Below are positions 56,166 through 64,000 of a stretch of DNA of 64,000 bases, piece after piece. The DNA comes from Microbacterium sp. GCS4. GTDB taxonomy: Bacteria > Actinomycetota > Actinomycetes > Actinomycetales > Microbacteriaceae. The position numbers were made by a program, and so were the translations under genes. The notes under the pieces were generated by a model. The model saw only the letters and a list, made by a program, of their open reading frames with translations, made no database searches and had not been told where the DNA came from. The DNA lies in the NCBI RefSeq assembly GCF_001262495.1, contig NZ_LGYE01000001.1, positions 1-64,000 of the forward strand, in the 5' to 3' direction. The stretch's first letter is position 1; every line of letters begins with the position of its first letter.

Positions 56166-57365
56166 ATGACGACCCCCACGACGACGCCCACCGCGTCGCG
56201 CTCCTCCAGCGCGCACGTGGACCCCGCCGCCCAGGTCGCCGACGCCGGCTTCGTGCCGGTGCAGACGCGCTCGGAGCGCCCGCACTCGTTCGAGCCGGCC
56301 GACTTCGGCGCCCCCACCGGGCGCGAGGTCAACTGGAAGCACACGCCGGTCGCGAAGCTCTCGGGCCTCCTGACCGACGAGCCCGGAGACCCGGATGCCG
56401 TGACCTACGGTCTCGACGCCGTCGAGGCGCTCCTGCAGCCCGGCGAGGGAGACGCGTACGGCGAGTTCTTCCGCCCCGAGGATCTTCCGAGCGCGCTCGC
56501 ATGGAAGCACGGTCCCCGCGGCCTGCACATCCAGGTGCCCGCTGAGGCGGAGCTCGACGAGCCCGTCCTCGTGCCGATCACGGGCGCCGGGGCCGACAAG
56601 CGCGCTTTCGGGCAGATCCTCATCGAGGCGCAGCCCCACTCGCGCGCGACGGTCGTGCTGGACCACTCCGGTTCGGTGCAGTACGCGCAGAACGTCGAGA
56701 TCGTCGTCCGCGACGGCGCGACGCTCACCGTCATCAGCCTCCAGCGCTGGGACGATGACGCCGTGCACGCGGCCGCGCACCAGGCCACGGTCGGCGCCGA
56801 CGCCACGCTCAAGCACTTCGTGGTCAGCTTCGGCGGCGGTGTCGTGCGCGTGAACCCGAGCCTCGAGCTCACCGGCGCAGGCTCCGAGGGCTACATGTAC
56901 GGCCTCTCGTATGCGGATGCCGGGCAGCACCTCGAGAGCCAGGTCTATCTGCACCACAAGGGCGCGCACACCAAGGGCGACGTTCTCTACAAGGGCGCGC
57001 TGCAGGGCGAGAGCGCACACTCGGTGTGGATCGGCGACGTGCTGATCGGCCCGGATGCCACGGGCACCGACTCCTACGAGGCGAACCGCAACCTCGTGCT
57101 CACCGAGGGCGCGCGCGCCGACTCGATCCCGAACCTCGAGATCGAGACCGGCGACATCGTCGGCGCCGGCCACGCGAGCGCGACCGGTCGCTTCGACGAC
57201 GAGCAGCTGTTCTACCTCCAGGCCCGAGGAATCACCGAGGAGGAGGCGCGCCGCCTGGTCGTGCTCGGCTTCCTCAGCGACATCGTGCAGCGCCTCGGCA
57301 TCCCCGCTCTCGAGCAGGAGCTCCTCGCCGCGATCGAGACCGAACTCGCCGAGGTCCAGGCGTGA
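56166..57365 (+). CDS. sufD: Fe-S cluster assembly protein SufD
   Basis: SufD pairs with SufB in the scaffold and is needed for iron acquisition. The 399-residue protein has the SufB/D C-terminal core (YMYGLSYADAGQHLESQVYLHHKGAHTKGDV), and SIPNLEIETGDIVGAGHASATGR with the conserved His. It begins two bases after sufB and overlaps the next gene by four bases. Confidence 0.95.
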   Translation: MTTPTTTPTASRSSSAHVDPAAQVADAGFVPVQTRSERPHSFEPADFGAPTGREVNWKHTPVAKLSGLLTDEPGDPDAVTYGLDAVEALLQPGEGDAYGEFFRPEDLPSALAWKHGPRGLHIQVPAEAELDEPVLVPITGAGADKRAFGQILIEAQPHSRATVVLDHSGSVQYAQNVEIVVRDGATLTVISLQRWDDDAVHAAAHQATVGADATLKHFVVSFGGGVVRVNPSLELTGAGSEGYMYGLSYADAGQHLESQVYLHHKGAHTKGDVLYKGALQGESAHSVWIGDVLIGPDATGTDSYEANRNLVLTEGARADSIPNLEIETGDIVGAGHASATGRFDDEQLFYLQARGITEEEARRLVVLGFLSDIVQRLGIPALEQELLAAIETELAEVQA

Positions 57366-57688
57366 GCGCCGAGCGCGTGTGCGGCGTCGACGAGCTCGAG
57401 CTCGACACGCCGATCCGCGTCGAGCCGAACGGCGTGCCCATCACCGTGATCAAGGACTCCGAGGGCGTCATCCACGCCATCGGCGACACCTGCACGCACG
57501 GCGACATCTCCCTCTCCGAGGGGTTCGTCGAGGGTGACACGGTCGAGTGCTGGGCCCACGGCTCGGCGTTCTCCCTGCTCACCGGCAAGCCCCAGAACCT
57601 CCCCGCTTATGAGCCCGTTCCGGTCTACGTCGTCGAGATCGACGGCGACGACGTGCTCATCGACCCGACTGTGACGAAGGAAGTCTGA
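57362..57688 (+). CDS. Rieske 2Fe-2S ferredoxin-like protein
   Basis: This 108-residue protein has the Rieske ligand set CTH (Cys44, His46) and CWAH (Cys63, His66), spaced 16 residues apart, in a single small domain. It is annotated in relatives as the ferredoxin subunit of a non-heme iron oxygenase, but its fixed place between sufD and sufC suggests a role in electron supply for cluster assembly. The start is GTG overlapping sufD (GTGA). Confidence 0.9.
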   Translation: MSAERVCGVDELELDTPIRVEPNGVPITVIKDSEGVIHAIGDTCTHGDISLSEGFVEGDTVECWAHGSAFSLLTGKPQNLPAYEPVPVYVVEIDGDDVLIDPTVTKEV

Positions 57689-58459
57689 ATGTCTGTTCTC
57701 GAAATCCGCGACCTGCACGTGACGGTCGAGACCGAGGCCGGGACCACCCCGATCCTCAACGGAATCACCCTCACCATGAAGACCGGTGAGACCCACGCGA
57801 TCATGGGCCCCAACGGCTCGGGCAAGTCCACGCTCGCCTACACGATCGCCGGGCACCCGAAGTACACCGTGACCTCCGGCTCGATCACCTTCGACGGCGA
57901 GGACGTCCTCGAGATGAGCGTCGACGAGCGCGCCCGCGCGGGTCTGTTCCTCGCGATGCAGTACCCGGTCGAGATCCCCGGCGTGACGGTCACCAACTTC
58001 CTGCGCACCGCCAAGACCGCGCTCGACGGCGAGGCCCCCTCGATCCGTCAGTGGACCAAGGACGTCAAGGCGTCGATGGCGAACCTGCGCATGGACCCGA
58101 AGTTCGCGCAGCGCAACGTCAACGAGGGCTTCTCGGGCGGCGAGAAGAAGCGTCACGAGATCCTCCAGCTGGAGGTCCTGCAGCCGAAGTTCGCCGTGCT
58201 CGACGAGACCGACTCCGGTCTCGACGTCGACGCGCTCAAGATCGTCTCCGAGGGCGTCAACCGCGCCAAGGAGGCCACGGGCCTCGGCGTGCTGCTGATC
58301 ACGCACTACACGCGCATCCTCCGCTACATCCGTCCCGACTTCGTGCACGTGGTCGTCGCGGGCAAGATCGTCGAGGAGGGCGGCCCCGAGCTCGCCGACC
58401 GGCTCGAGGACGAGGGATACGACCGTTTCCTCGACCCCGCAGCCCCCGTCGAGGCGTAG
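57689..58459 (+). CDS. sufC: Fe-S cluster assembly ATPase SufC
   Basis: SufC is the ABC-type ATPase of the SufBCD complex. The 256-residue protein has Walker A GPNGSGKS at 40-47, signature FSGGEKKRHEI and Walker B AVLDETDSGLDVDALK. The ATG abuts the preceding stop. Confidence 0.96.
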   Translation: MSVLEIRDLHVTVETEAGTTPILNGITLTMKTGETHAIMGPNGSGKSTLAYTIAGHPKYTVTSGSITFDGEDVLEMSVDERARAGLFLAMQYPVEIPGVTVTNFLRTAKTALDGEAPSIRQWTKDVKASMANLRMDPKFAQRNVNEGFSGGEKKRHEILQLEVLQPKFAVLDETDSGLDVDALKIVSEGVNRAKEATGLGVLLITHYTRILRYIRPDFVHVVVAGKIVEEGGPELADRLEDEGYDRFLDPAAPVEA

Positions 58460-58462
58460 GCT
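58457..58462 (+). promoter_or_regulatory. -10 hexamer of an internal leaderless promoter before sufT
   Basis: TAGGCT, whose TAG is also the sufC stop codon, ends six bases before the sufT ATG. It could transcribe the last genes of the cluster independently. Confidence 0.4.
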
Positions 58463-58468
58463 GATCGC

Positions 58469-58798
58469 ATGACAGCCACCCTCACCGACGCGAAGTACGA
58501 CGAGGTCACCGAGGCTCTCAAAGACGTCATGGATCCCGAGCTCGGGATCAACGTCGTCGACCTCGGCCTCATCTACGATCTCGCGTGGGATGACGAGAAC
58601 GATGCTCTCGTCATCCACATGACGCTCACCAGCGCCGGCTGCCCGCTCACGGACGTGCTCGAGGACCAGACCGCCCAGGCGCTGGACAAGGTCGTCGACC
58701 GCTTCCGCATCAACTGGGTGTGGATGCCGCCGTGGGGCCCGGAGCGGATCACGGACGACGGGCGCGACATGATGCGCGCGCTGGGCTTCGCGATCTGA
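58469..58798 (+). CDS. sufT: SufT-type metal-sulfur cluster assembly factor (DUF59/MIP18)
   Basis: This 109-residue protein is a MIP18/DUF59-family factor thought to help mature Fe-S proteins. Landmarks are DPELGINVVDLGLIYDL and TSAGCPLTDVLEDQ with the conserved Cys. It normally ends suf operons. The gene after it starts two bases later. Confidence 0.92.
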   Translation: MTATLTDAKYDEVTEALKDVMDPELGINVVDLGLIYDLAWDDENDALVIHMTLTSAGCPLTDVLEDQTAQALDKVVDRFRINWVWMPPWGPERITDDGRDMMRALGFAI

Positions 58799-58800
58799 GG

Positions 58801-59955
58801 ATGCTCGAGGTCACCGCGCTCCCGCTGGACGAACTGCGGAAGCGCACCAGCGAGAAGTGGCGCGAGTACCCGGACGACGTCCTGCCTCTGTTCGTCGCCG
58901 AGACGGACTTCCCGCTCGCGCCGGAGGTCACGAAGGCGCTGCAGCGCGCGCTGGACGCGGGCGACACGGGGTACGTGGCGTCACGGACCCCGGTGGCGTC
59001 GTCGTACGCCGCTTTCGCCCAGCGACGATTCGGGTGGGACGTCGACCCGACGCGGGTACGCACCACGGCCGACGTGAGCATGGGGATCGTCGAGATCCTC
59101 CGTCGCGTCACGCAGCCGGGGGAGCGCGTCGTCGTGATGCCGCCGATCTACCCGCCTTTCTACGACCTCGTGGCGGAGGCGGGTGCGGAGGTCGTGCGCG
59201 TGCCGCTTCGCGACAGCGGTACCGCGTGGGAGATGGACCTCGACGGCATCCGCGCAGCGCTCGACGACGGCGCCACCGCCATCCTGCTCTGCAATCCGCA
59301 CAATCCCACGGGCACGGTGCATCGAGGCGACGCCCTCACGGCGCTCGGCGAACTCGCCGAGGAGTTCGGGGTGGCGGTCGTCTCCGATGAGATCCACGCG
59401 CCGCTCGCGCAGCCGGGGACCGGCTTCACTCCGTTCCTCGATGCGGGAGACGCGGCGCGCCGCGTCGGCTATGCGGTGGTGAGCGCCAGCAAGGCGTTCA
59501 ACCTCGCCGGCCTCAAGTGCGCGCTCATGGTCACTGCGGTCGACGAGACCAGTGCGGTGGTGCGCGGTCTCCCGGTCGAGGTGGAGTGGCGCACCGGCCA
59601 GTTCGGCCTCCTCGCCGCGGTCGCGGCGTTCTCCGAGGAGAGCGATCCGTGGCTCGACGGGCTGCTGCGCACGCTCGACGCCAACCGGGTGCTCGTCGAG
59701 GACCTCCTGGCCTCGCGCCTCCCGCAGGCGAAGTACCGCGTCCCGGATGCGGGCTACCTCGCGTGGATCGATCTCTCGGGTCTCGGCTGGGGCGACGCTC
59801 CCGCCCGGCGCATCCTCAAGGACGCGCGAGTCGCGCTCAGCGCCGGGTCGACGTTCGGAGCCGAGGGCGCCGGTCATGTGCGCCTGAACTTCGGGACGAG
59901 CCCGGAGATCATCACCGAGGCCGTCGAGCGCATCGCCGCGCTCGTCGGCCGATGA
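58801..59955 (+). CDS. MalY/PatB-family PLP-dependent C-S lyase
   Basis: This 384-residue aminotransferase-fold I enzyme belongs to the MalY/PatB group of cystathionine or cysteine beta-lyases. It has PPIYPPFYDLV, NPHNPTGTV, VSDEIHAPL and the PLP-Lys region SASKAFNLAGLKCA. It releases thiol, pyruvate and ammonia from S-substituted cysteines. It starts two bases after sufT, so it is probably in the suf transcript, and overlaps the following MFS gene by four bases. Confidence 0.9.
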   Translation: MLEVTALPLDELRKRTSEKWREYPDDVLPLFVAETDFPLAPEVTKALQRALDAGDTGYVASRTPVASSYAAFAQRRFGWDVDPTRVRTTADVSMGIVEILRRVTQPGERVVVMPPIYPPFYDLVAEAGAEVVRVPLRDSGTAWEMDLDGIRAALDDGATAILLCNPHNPTGTVHRGDALTALGELAEEFGVAVVSDEIHAPLAQPGTGFTPFLDAGDAARRVGYAVVSASKAFNLAGLKCALMVTAVDETSAVVRGLPVEVEWRTGQFGLLAAVAAFSEESDPWLDGLLRTLDANRVLVEDLLASRLPQAKYRVPDAGYLAWIDLSGLGWGDAPARRILKDARVALSAGSTFGAEGAGHVRLNFGTSPEIITEAVERIAALVGR

Positions 59956-61322
59956 GCGGATCCTCCGTTCCCGCCTCCATCTGGGACCGGGAACGACTCT
60001 GGGTCACGGCCGGTTCCGTCGCGCTGATCTTCCTCGCCGCGATCGAGGCGCTCGCGGTCACCACGGTCATGCCGATCGTGAGCGACGCGCTCGACGGACG
60101 CGAGCTGTATGCGGTGGCGTTCGCCGGCACCCTGGCGACGAGCGTGATCGGCATGGTGGCGGCGGGCGCATGGTCGGATGCCCGCGGCCCCCGAGCCGCG
60201 CTCTACGTCGCCGTGTCGCTGTTCATCGTCGGCCTTCTGCTGTCGGGGTTCGCGATCACGATGCACCAGTTCCTGGTCGGTCGGCTCGTGCAAGGGCTCG
60301 GCGCCGGCGGGCAGACGGTCGCCCTGTACGTCGTGGTCGCCCGTCTCTACCCGCCGGACCTGCACGGACGCGTGTTCGCCGCTTTCGCCGCCGCGTGGAT
60401 CGTCCCGTCGATGATCGGCCCGTTCCTGGCGGGCGCGGTCGCGGAGTACCTCGACTGGCGCTGGGCCTTCCTCGGTGTCGCGGTGCTCACGGCCGTCGCG
60501 TTCGCGATCATCGCGGTGCGCCTGCGTGCTCTCGACCTGGGGCACGGCGAACCGCAGGACCGTCGGTCCCTCGTCATCCGCCTCGCGCTGGCCGTCGTGG
60601 TGGCCGTCTTCGCCGTGGCCGTGGGGTTCAGCGCCGACATGCCGATCGCGATCGGCTGGCCGGTGGCGCTCGGGGCCATCGCGGTGATCGCGGTCGCCGT
60701 GCTGCCGTTGCTCCCGCGTCGCACTCTCCGGGCGGGCCGCGGCCTGCCGAGTGTCGTCCTGATGCGCGGCATCGCGGCGGGCACGTTCTTCGCCGCTGAG
60801 GCATACATCCCGTACCTGCTGATCGAGCGATACGGGTTCAGTGCGACCTGGGCGGGCGTCGCGCTCATGCTCGCGGCATTCGCGTGGGCGGGTGCCTCGC
60901 AGATGCAGGGCCGCTACGGCGATCGTCTCGGCAACACGCGGATCGCGTTCATCAGTCTGTCGTGCCTGCTCGTCGCGATGCTCGCGGTGCTGATCGCCGC
61001 GCTGGGCACCGTGTCGCCGGTGCTCGTGATCGTCGGCTGGGCGTTCGCGGGAGCGGGCATGGGGTTGCTGTATCCGCGACTCACCGTGCTCACGCTCGCG
61101 TATTCCAACGCGGGGAACCAGGGGTTCAACTCCTCGGCGCTCTCGATCTCGGACTCCACGGGAGCCGCGGTCGTGATCGCCCTCGCGGGACTCGCCGTCG
61201 CGACGCTCGGAGGAGGAGCGGATGCCTTCGCCGTCGTGTTCGCGTTCTGCGTCGCCCTCGTGCTCGTGGGGCTGGTCCCGGGACTGCGGCTCGGCCACGC
61301 CGCGGAACCCGCTCGCGACTGA
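59952..61322 (+). CDS. MFS transporter
   Basis: This 456-residue protein has about twelve to fourteen hydrophobic segments, a motif-A loop (GAWSDARGPRAALYVAVS) and WRWAFLGVAVL, typical of drug-exporter MFS proteins. The substrate is unknown. It overlaps the C-S lyase gene by four bases (ATGA), so the two are translationally coupled, perhaps exporting a product or substrate of the lyase. Confidence 0.85.
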   Translation: MSGSSVPASIWDRERLWVTAGSVALIFLAAIEALAVTTVMPIVSDALDGRELYAVAFAGTLATSVIGMVAAGAWSDARGPRAALYVAVSLFIVGLLLSGFAITMHQFLVGRLVQGLGAGGQTVALYVVVARLYPPDLHGRVFAAFAAAWIVPSMIGPFLAGAVAEYLDWRWAFLGVAVLTAVAFAIIAVRLRALDLGHGEPQDRRSLVIRLALAVVVAVFAVAVGFSADMPIAIGWPVALGAIAVIAVAVLPLLPRRTLRAGRGLPSVVLMRGIAAGTFFAAEAYIPYLLIERYGFSATWAGVALMLAAFAWAGASQMQGRYGDRLGNTRIAFISLSCLLVAMLAVLIAALGTVSPVLVIVGWAFAGAGMGLLYPRLTVLTLAYSNAGNQGFNSSALSISDSTGAAVVIALAGLAVATLGGGADAFAVVFAFCVALVLVGLVPGLRLGHAAEPARD

Positions 61323-61375
61323 GCCCCACGCGACTGATGCCGCTCGCGGTCGGCCGCCGACCAGCGCGGGACGGA

Positions 61376-61948
61376 TCAGCGCGGTTGCACGGGGGAGCGC
61401 TGGATGCCGGAGAGCGCGGTCACTCCCAGGTCGAACACGCGGTCGAGTCCGGCTGTGACGTCGTGCGGACCGTCGTCGGGCAGTGCTCCGTGGCTGTCGG
61501 CATGCATGCGCTGCTGCACGAGGGTGGCGTGGCCGAGGACGAACTGCAGGAGCGCTGCGGCACGATCGTCGGGGTCGTCGGCGCCGGAGTCGCGGAGGGC
61601 GGCGGCGAGTGCGGTCTGCGCGCGCGAGGAGCCGAGGCGCAGGGCGTAGGTGCTGAGCACGAGTTCGGCGCCGTCTCGGTGGGCGAACAATGCGTCGCGG
61701 ATCGTTCGCGCGGTCGTGAGCACATCGGTCCCGGAACCGTCGATCGTCGCGGTGATGCGGTCGCTGAGGTCGGCCAGGAGCTCCTGTTTGCTCGCGAAAT
61801 GCCAATAGAGCGCGCTGGGCTGCACATCGAGGCGCGCGGCGATCCGGCGCATCGAGAGGTCTGGCAGACCGACCTCGTCGAGGAGGGCGAGCGCGATCCG
61901 CGCCACGCTGTCACGGTCGTGCCTGGTCGAGTTGTGCTCGGGGCTCAT
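61376..61948 (-). CDS. bioQ: TetR-family repressor, probable biotin regulator BioQ
   Basis: This 190-residue repressor has an N-terminal TetR helix-turn-helix (LPDLSMRRIAARLDVQPSAL then YWHFASKQELL) and a TetR_C ligand domain. It is divergent from bioYMN, and both sit at operators matching TGAAC-N3-GTTCA, close to the BioQ motif TGAAC-N3-GTTAC known from Corynebacterium. So it is very probably BioQ, the biotin repressor, autoregulated. TATACT on the minus strand is six bases before its ATG, so its mRNA may be leaderless. Confidence 0.82.
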   Translation of the reverse strand: MSPEHNSTRHDRDSVARIALALLDEVGLPDLSMRRIAARLDVQPSALYWHFASKQELLADLSDRITATIDGSGTDVLTTARTIRDALFAHRDGAELVLSTYALRLGSSRAQTALAAALRDSGADDPDDRAAALLQFVLGHATLVQQRMHADSHGALPDDGPHDVTAGLDRVFDLGVTALSGIQRSPVQPR

Positions 61949-61954
61949 GCTCTG

Positions 61955-61962
61955 AGTATAGT
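61955..61962. promoter_or_regulatory. Overlapping divergent -10 hexamers for bioQ and bioYMN
   Basis: On the minus strand TATACT (61955-61960) ends six bases before the bioQ ATG. On the plus strand TATAGT (61957-61962) is a good -10 for bioY, which then has a leader of about 33 bases and AAGAAGGAA as ribosome-binding site. Confidence 0.6.
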
Positions 61963-61989
61963 GAACAGCGTTCAGGTGAACACTGTTCA
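61962..61989. promoter_or_regulatory. Tandem BioQ-type operators
   Basis: Two 13-base palindromes, TGAACAGCGTTCA (61962-61974) and TGAACACTGTTCA (61977-61989), lie two bases apart, centres 15 bases apart. They sit at and just after the bioY transcription start and over the bioQ -35 region, so bound repressor would block both directions. Confidence 0.85.
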
Positions 61990-62002
61990 GGAAGAAGGAA
62001 CC

Positions 62003-62587
62003 ATGACCTCGCATCGCAGCGACCTCGGGCGCGACCTCGCCCGCATCGCGGTCTTCGCCGCACTGATCGTCGTGCTGGGCACCGTGACCGTCCCGCTGCC
62101 GGGCGGTGTGCCGCTGACCGCGCAGACGCTCGGAGTCATGCTCGCCGGCATGGTGCTCGGACCGCGGCTCGCGCCGATGGCCGTGCTCCTCGTGCTCGTC
62201 CTCGCGGCGATCGGACTTCCCGTGCTCGCGGGCGGACGCGGGGGACTCGGCGTCTTCGTGGGACCCACTGCCGGCTACCTCATCGGATGGATCGCGGGCG
62301 CGATCGTCATCGGTGTCATCGCGCGCGGAGGCCGCATCACGTGGTGGCGCACCGCACTCGGCGCCGTGGTCGGCGGCATCCTCGTCGTCTACCTCTTCGG
62401 CATCCCCGTGCAGGCGCTCGTCCTCGGCGTCGAGCTCGCGCCGACGGCGCTCTCCAGCCTCGTGTTCCTGCCCGGCGACCTGCTCAAGGCCGCGGCCGCC
62501 ACCGTGCTCACCCTCGCACTCCTGCGCGCGTACCCGCCGGCGTTCGGTCGACGGCCCGCACTCGGTGCGCCCGCCCGTGCGGTCTGA
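62003..62587 (+). CDS. bioY: Biotin ECF transporter S component BioY
   Basis: BioY is the membrane-embedded biotin-binding subunit of the ECF importer. The 194-residue protein has about six helices, the early PLPGGVPLTAQTLGVMLAG and GRGGLGVFVGPTAGYLIGW, typical of the family. AAGAAGGAA precedes the ATG. Under BioQ control. Confidence 0.94.
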   Translation: MTSHRSDLGRDLARIAVFAALIVVLGTVTVPLPGGVPLTAQTLGVMLAGMVLGPRLAPMAVLLVLVLAAIGLPVLAGGRGGLGVFVGPTAGYLIGWIAGAIVIGVIARGGRITWWRTALGAVVGGILVVYLFGIPVQALVLGVELAPTALSSLVFLPGDLLKAAAATVLTLALLRAYPPAFGRRPALGAPARAV

Positions 62588-63269
62588 CACGCGCACCCGG
62601 CACATCGCGCTCGACGGGGTGAGCGTCGAGCGCGACGGGCGCACAGTCCTGCGCGAGGTGAATCTCGGCCTCGACGCAGCGCGCATCGCAGTCGTCGGTG
62701 CCAACGGATCGGGCAAGTCGACCTTCGCGCGGCTGCTCAACGGCCTCGTCGCCCCGACGGCAGGTCGAGTCTCGGTGCACGGCCTCGACGTGCAGAAGGA
62801 GATCCGAGAGGTGCGCCGTCGCGTCGGCTTCGTGTTCACGGATCCGCAGGCGCAGATCCTCATGCCGACGCCGGCGGAGGACCTCGCGCTGTCGATCCGG
62901 GGCGTCTCGCGCGCCGAGACCGAGCGTCGGGTGCGGGAGGCGCTGGCCGCCCACGGGCTGCAGGATCACGCCGACGTCCCGGCATCCGCTCTCTCCGGCG
63001 GTCGCAAGCAGATGCTCGCCCTCGCATCCGTGCTCATCACCGCTCCCGCGGTCATCGTGGCGGATGAGCCGACCACGCTGCTCGACCTCCGCAACGCGCG
63101 GCGGATCGGCGATCTGCTGCTGACGCAGAATGCTCAGGTCGTGATCGTCACGCACGATCTCGAGCTCGCGGCGCGTTGTGACGAAGCCGTGCTCTTCGCC
63201 GACGGGCGCGTCATCGCGATCGACGAGCCGGCCGGGGTGATCGCCCACTACCGGAGGTCGTGCGTGTGA
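62577..63269 (+). CDS. bioM: Biotin ECF transporter ATPase BioM
   Basis: BioM is the energy-coupling ATPase. The 230-residue protein has Walker A GANGSGKS, signature LSGGRKQMLALAS and Walker B VIVADEPTTLLD. GTG at 62577 overlaps bioY by 11 bases; a second in-frame GTG at 62565 is equally possible since neither has a clear ribosome-binding site. Confidence 0.93.
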   Translation: MRSDTRTRHIALDGVSVERDGRTVLREVNLGLDAARIAVVGANGSGKSTFARLLNGLVAPTAGRVSVHGLDVQKEIREVRRRVGFVFTDPQAQILMPTPAEDLALSIRGVSRAETERRVREALAAHGLQDHADVPASALSGGRKQMLALASVLITAPAVIVADEPTTLLDLRNARRIGDLLLTQNAQVVIVTHDLELAARCDEAVLFADGRVIAIDEPAGVIAHYRRSCV

Positions 63270-63856
63270 TTCAGCTCCACCGACCGGGTACGAGTGTGCT
63301 GCACCGTCTTCCGGCGGGCATCAAGCTCGCCGCCCTCGCGGTCATCGCGATCGTGCTGTCGGCCTTCGCTCACGACGCCGTGTGCATCGCGGTGTCTCTC
63401 TGCGGGGTCGGGCTGCTGTTCCTCGTGGCCGGACTCCCGCTCCGGGTCCTCGGCACGGAGGTGTGGCGGCTGCGCTGGCTGGTCCTGGTGCTGGGACTCG
63501 CGCTGTGGATCTTCGTGTCCCCGCAGATCGCCTGGATCAACACCGGGCGCGTCGTCGCGTTGATCCTGCTCGCGAGTCTGCTCACGATCACGACGCGGAT
63601 GAGCGAGCTGCTGGCGGTGCTGTGGACGATGCTGCAGCCGTTGCGACGGTGGATCGACACCGAGGCCGCCGCCATGACCGTGTCGCTCGCGATCTCGATG
63701 ATCCCCGTGGTGTCGGGGTTCGCCGGCGACATCGCCGACGCGCAGCGTGCGCGAGGCACCCGTCTCGGCGTGCGCGCCGTCGTGCCGCTCATGGTGCGCA
63801 CGCTACGACACGCGGACGACGTCGGAGACGCCCTCGCCGCGCGCGGGCTCGTGTGA
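63266..63856 (+). CDS. bioN: Biotin ECF transporter transmembrane component BioN
   Basis: BioN is the T component linking BioY to BioM. The 196-residue protein has about five helices and the two ARG-type coupling motifs near its C-terminus (AQRARGTRLG and DALAARGLV). GTG at 63266 overlaps the bioM stop (GTGA) and has GGAGG eight bases upstream. Confidence 0.92.
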   Translation: MIQLHRPGTSVLHRLPAGIKLAALAVIAIVLSAFAHDAVCIAVSLCGVGLLFLVAGLPLRVLGTEVWRLRWLVLVLGLALWIFVSPQIAWINTGRVVALILLASLLTITTRMSELLAVLWTMLQPLRRWIDTEAAAMTVSLAISMIPVVSGFAGDIADAQRARGTRLGVRAVVPLMVRTLRHADDVGDALAARGLV

Positions 63857-64000
63857 GCGGCGCGCAAGGCGCAGTGCCACGACCGATCCGACCACCGCGA
63901 GGGCCGCGGTCACCACGGTCGTACCCACCACCAGCAGAAGCGCGATCGACGCGATTCCGAGGGCGACCGCCACGGTGAGCCTCCGAGGCGAGCTCGTGGA
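63803..64000 (-). CDS. C-terminal part of a membrane protein (5' end outside window)
   Basis: A minus-strand frame open from the window end to a TAG at 63803-63805 encodes a strongly hydrophobic stretch (VAVALGIASIALLLVVGTTV and onward) followed by a basic turn and a short hydrophilic tail. It looks like the end of a two-helix or larger membrane protein convergent with bioN, which it overlaps by 54 bases. Its identity is unknown. Confidence 0.45.
   Translation of the reverse strand, partial: STSSPRRLTVAVALGIASIALLLVVGTTVVTAALAVVGSVVALRLARRSHEPARGEGVSDVVRVS

Overview
The window is high-GC DNA (about 70% G+C by eye) with the gene content of an actinomycete. Gene order (hrcA-dnaJ-rsmE-HIT-phoH-ybeY-corC-era; recO-uppS; dgt-dnaG; tkt-tal-pgi-zwf-opcA-pgl flanked by ctaB/ctaA and a suf operon; bioQ-bioYMN) points to Microbacteriaceae, most likely Microbacterium. 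It is chromosomal and mostly housekeeping. I see no prophage, insertion sequence, CRISPR array, integrase or plasmid function.

Layout. 1-2.4 kb: tail of an HNH endonuclease gene, holA, a histidine phosphatase and rpsT. 2.6-6.1 kb: two MFS exporters around an alpha/beta hydrolase. 6.2-11.9 kb: a minus-strand oligopeptide-type ABC importer (permease, permease, fused double ATPase, binding lipoprotein). 12.1-15.9 kb: lepA, a DUF1990 gene and hemW. 15.9-17.3 kb: a carboxylesterase gene with an apparent frameshift. 17.4-24.5 kb: the CIRCE-controlled hrcA-dnaJ unit running into rsmE, HIT, phoH, ybeY, corC-like and era. 24.5-28.5 kb: small accessory genes, then leuA behind a four-leucine leader peptide. 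28.6-34.2 kb: TRIC-like channel, recO, uppS, a small kinase-like protein, a FrnE-like thiol oxidoreductase, a Tat-exported phosphoesterase and a glutathione peroxidase. 34.2-39.6 kb: dusB, dgt, dnaG, an orphan ABC ATPase and tRNA-Asn(GTT). 39.7-42 kb: a lipoprotein, def and a DMT transporter. 42-50.2 kb: the complete pentose-phosphate operon. 50.4-54.5 kb: two exported proteins, ctaB, a small membrane protein and ctaA. 54.7-61.3 kb: sufB-sufD-Rieske-sufC-sufT running into a PatB-type C-S lyase and an MFS exporter. 61.4-63.9 kb: the biotin repressor bioQ and the ECF biotin importer bioYMN, then the 3' end of a minus-strand membrane-protein reading frame.

How parts work together. The pentose-phosphate operon makes NADPH and sugar phosphates, with pgi able to close the cycle. 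ctaB and ctaA make heme A, and hemW is a heme chaperone. The suf genes build Fe-S clusters. BioQ can repress both itself and bioYMN through two palindromes in the shared intergenic region. leuA looks controlled by translation of its leader peptide.

The most distinctive feature is how often a -10-like hexamer (TANNNT) sits exactly six bases before an ATG or GTG, implying leaderless mRNAs for well over a dozen genes, including both arms of very short divergent promoters. No gene-free stretch exceeds 300 bases; the longest (11859-12098, 54514-54745, 50201-50428, 2402-2628) hold promoters and 5' leaders. I did not find a convincing new multi-gene system. The best leads are regulatory: the leu leader, the phoH-ybeY mini-ORF, the tandem BioQ sites and the intercistronic palindrome in the peptide-transporter operon.
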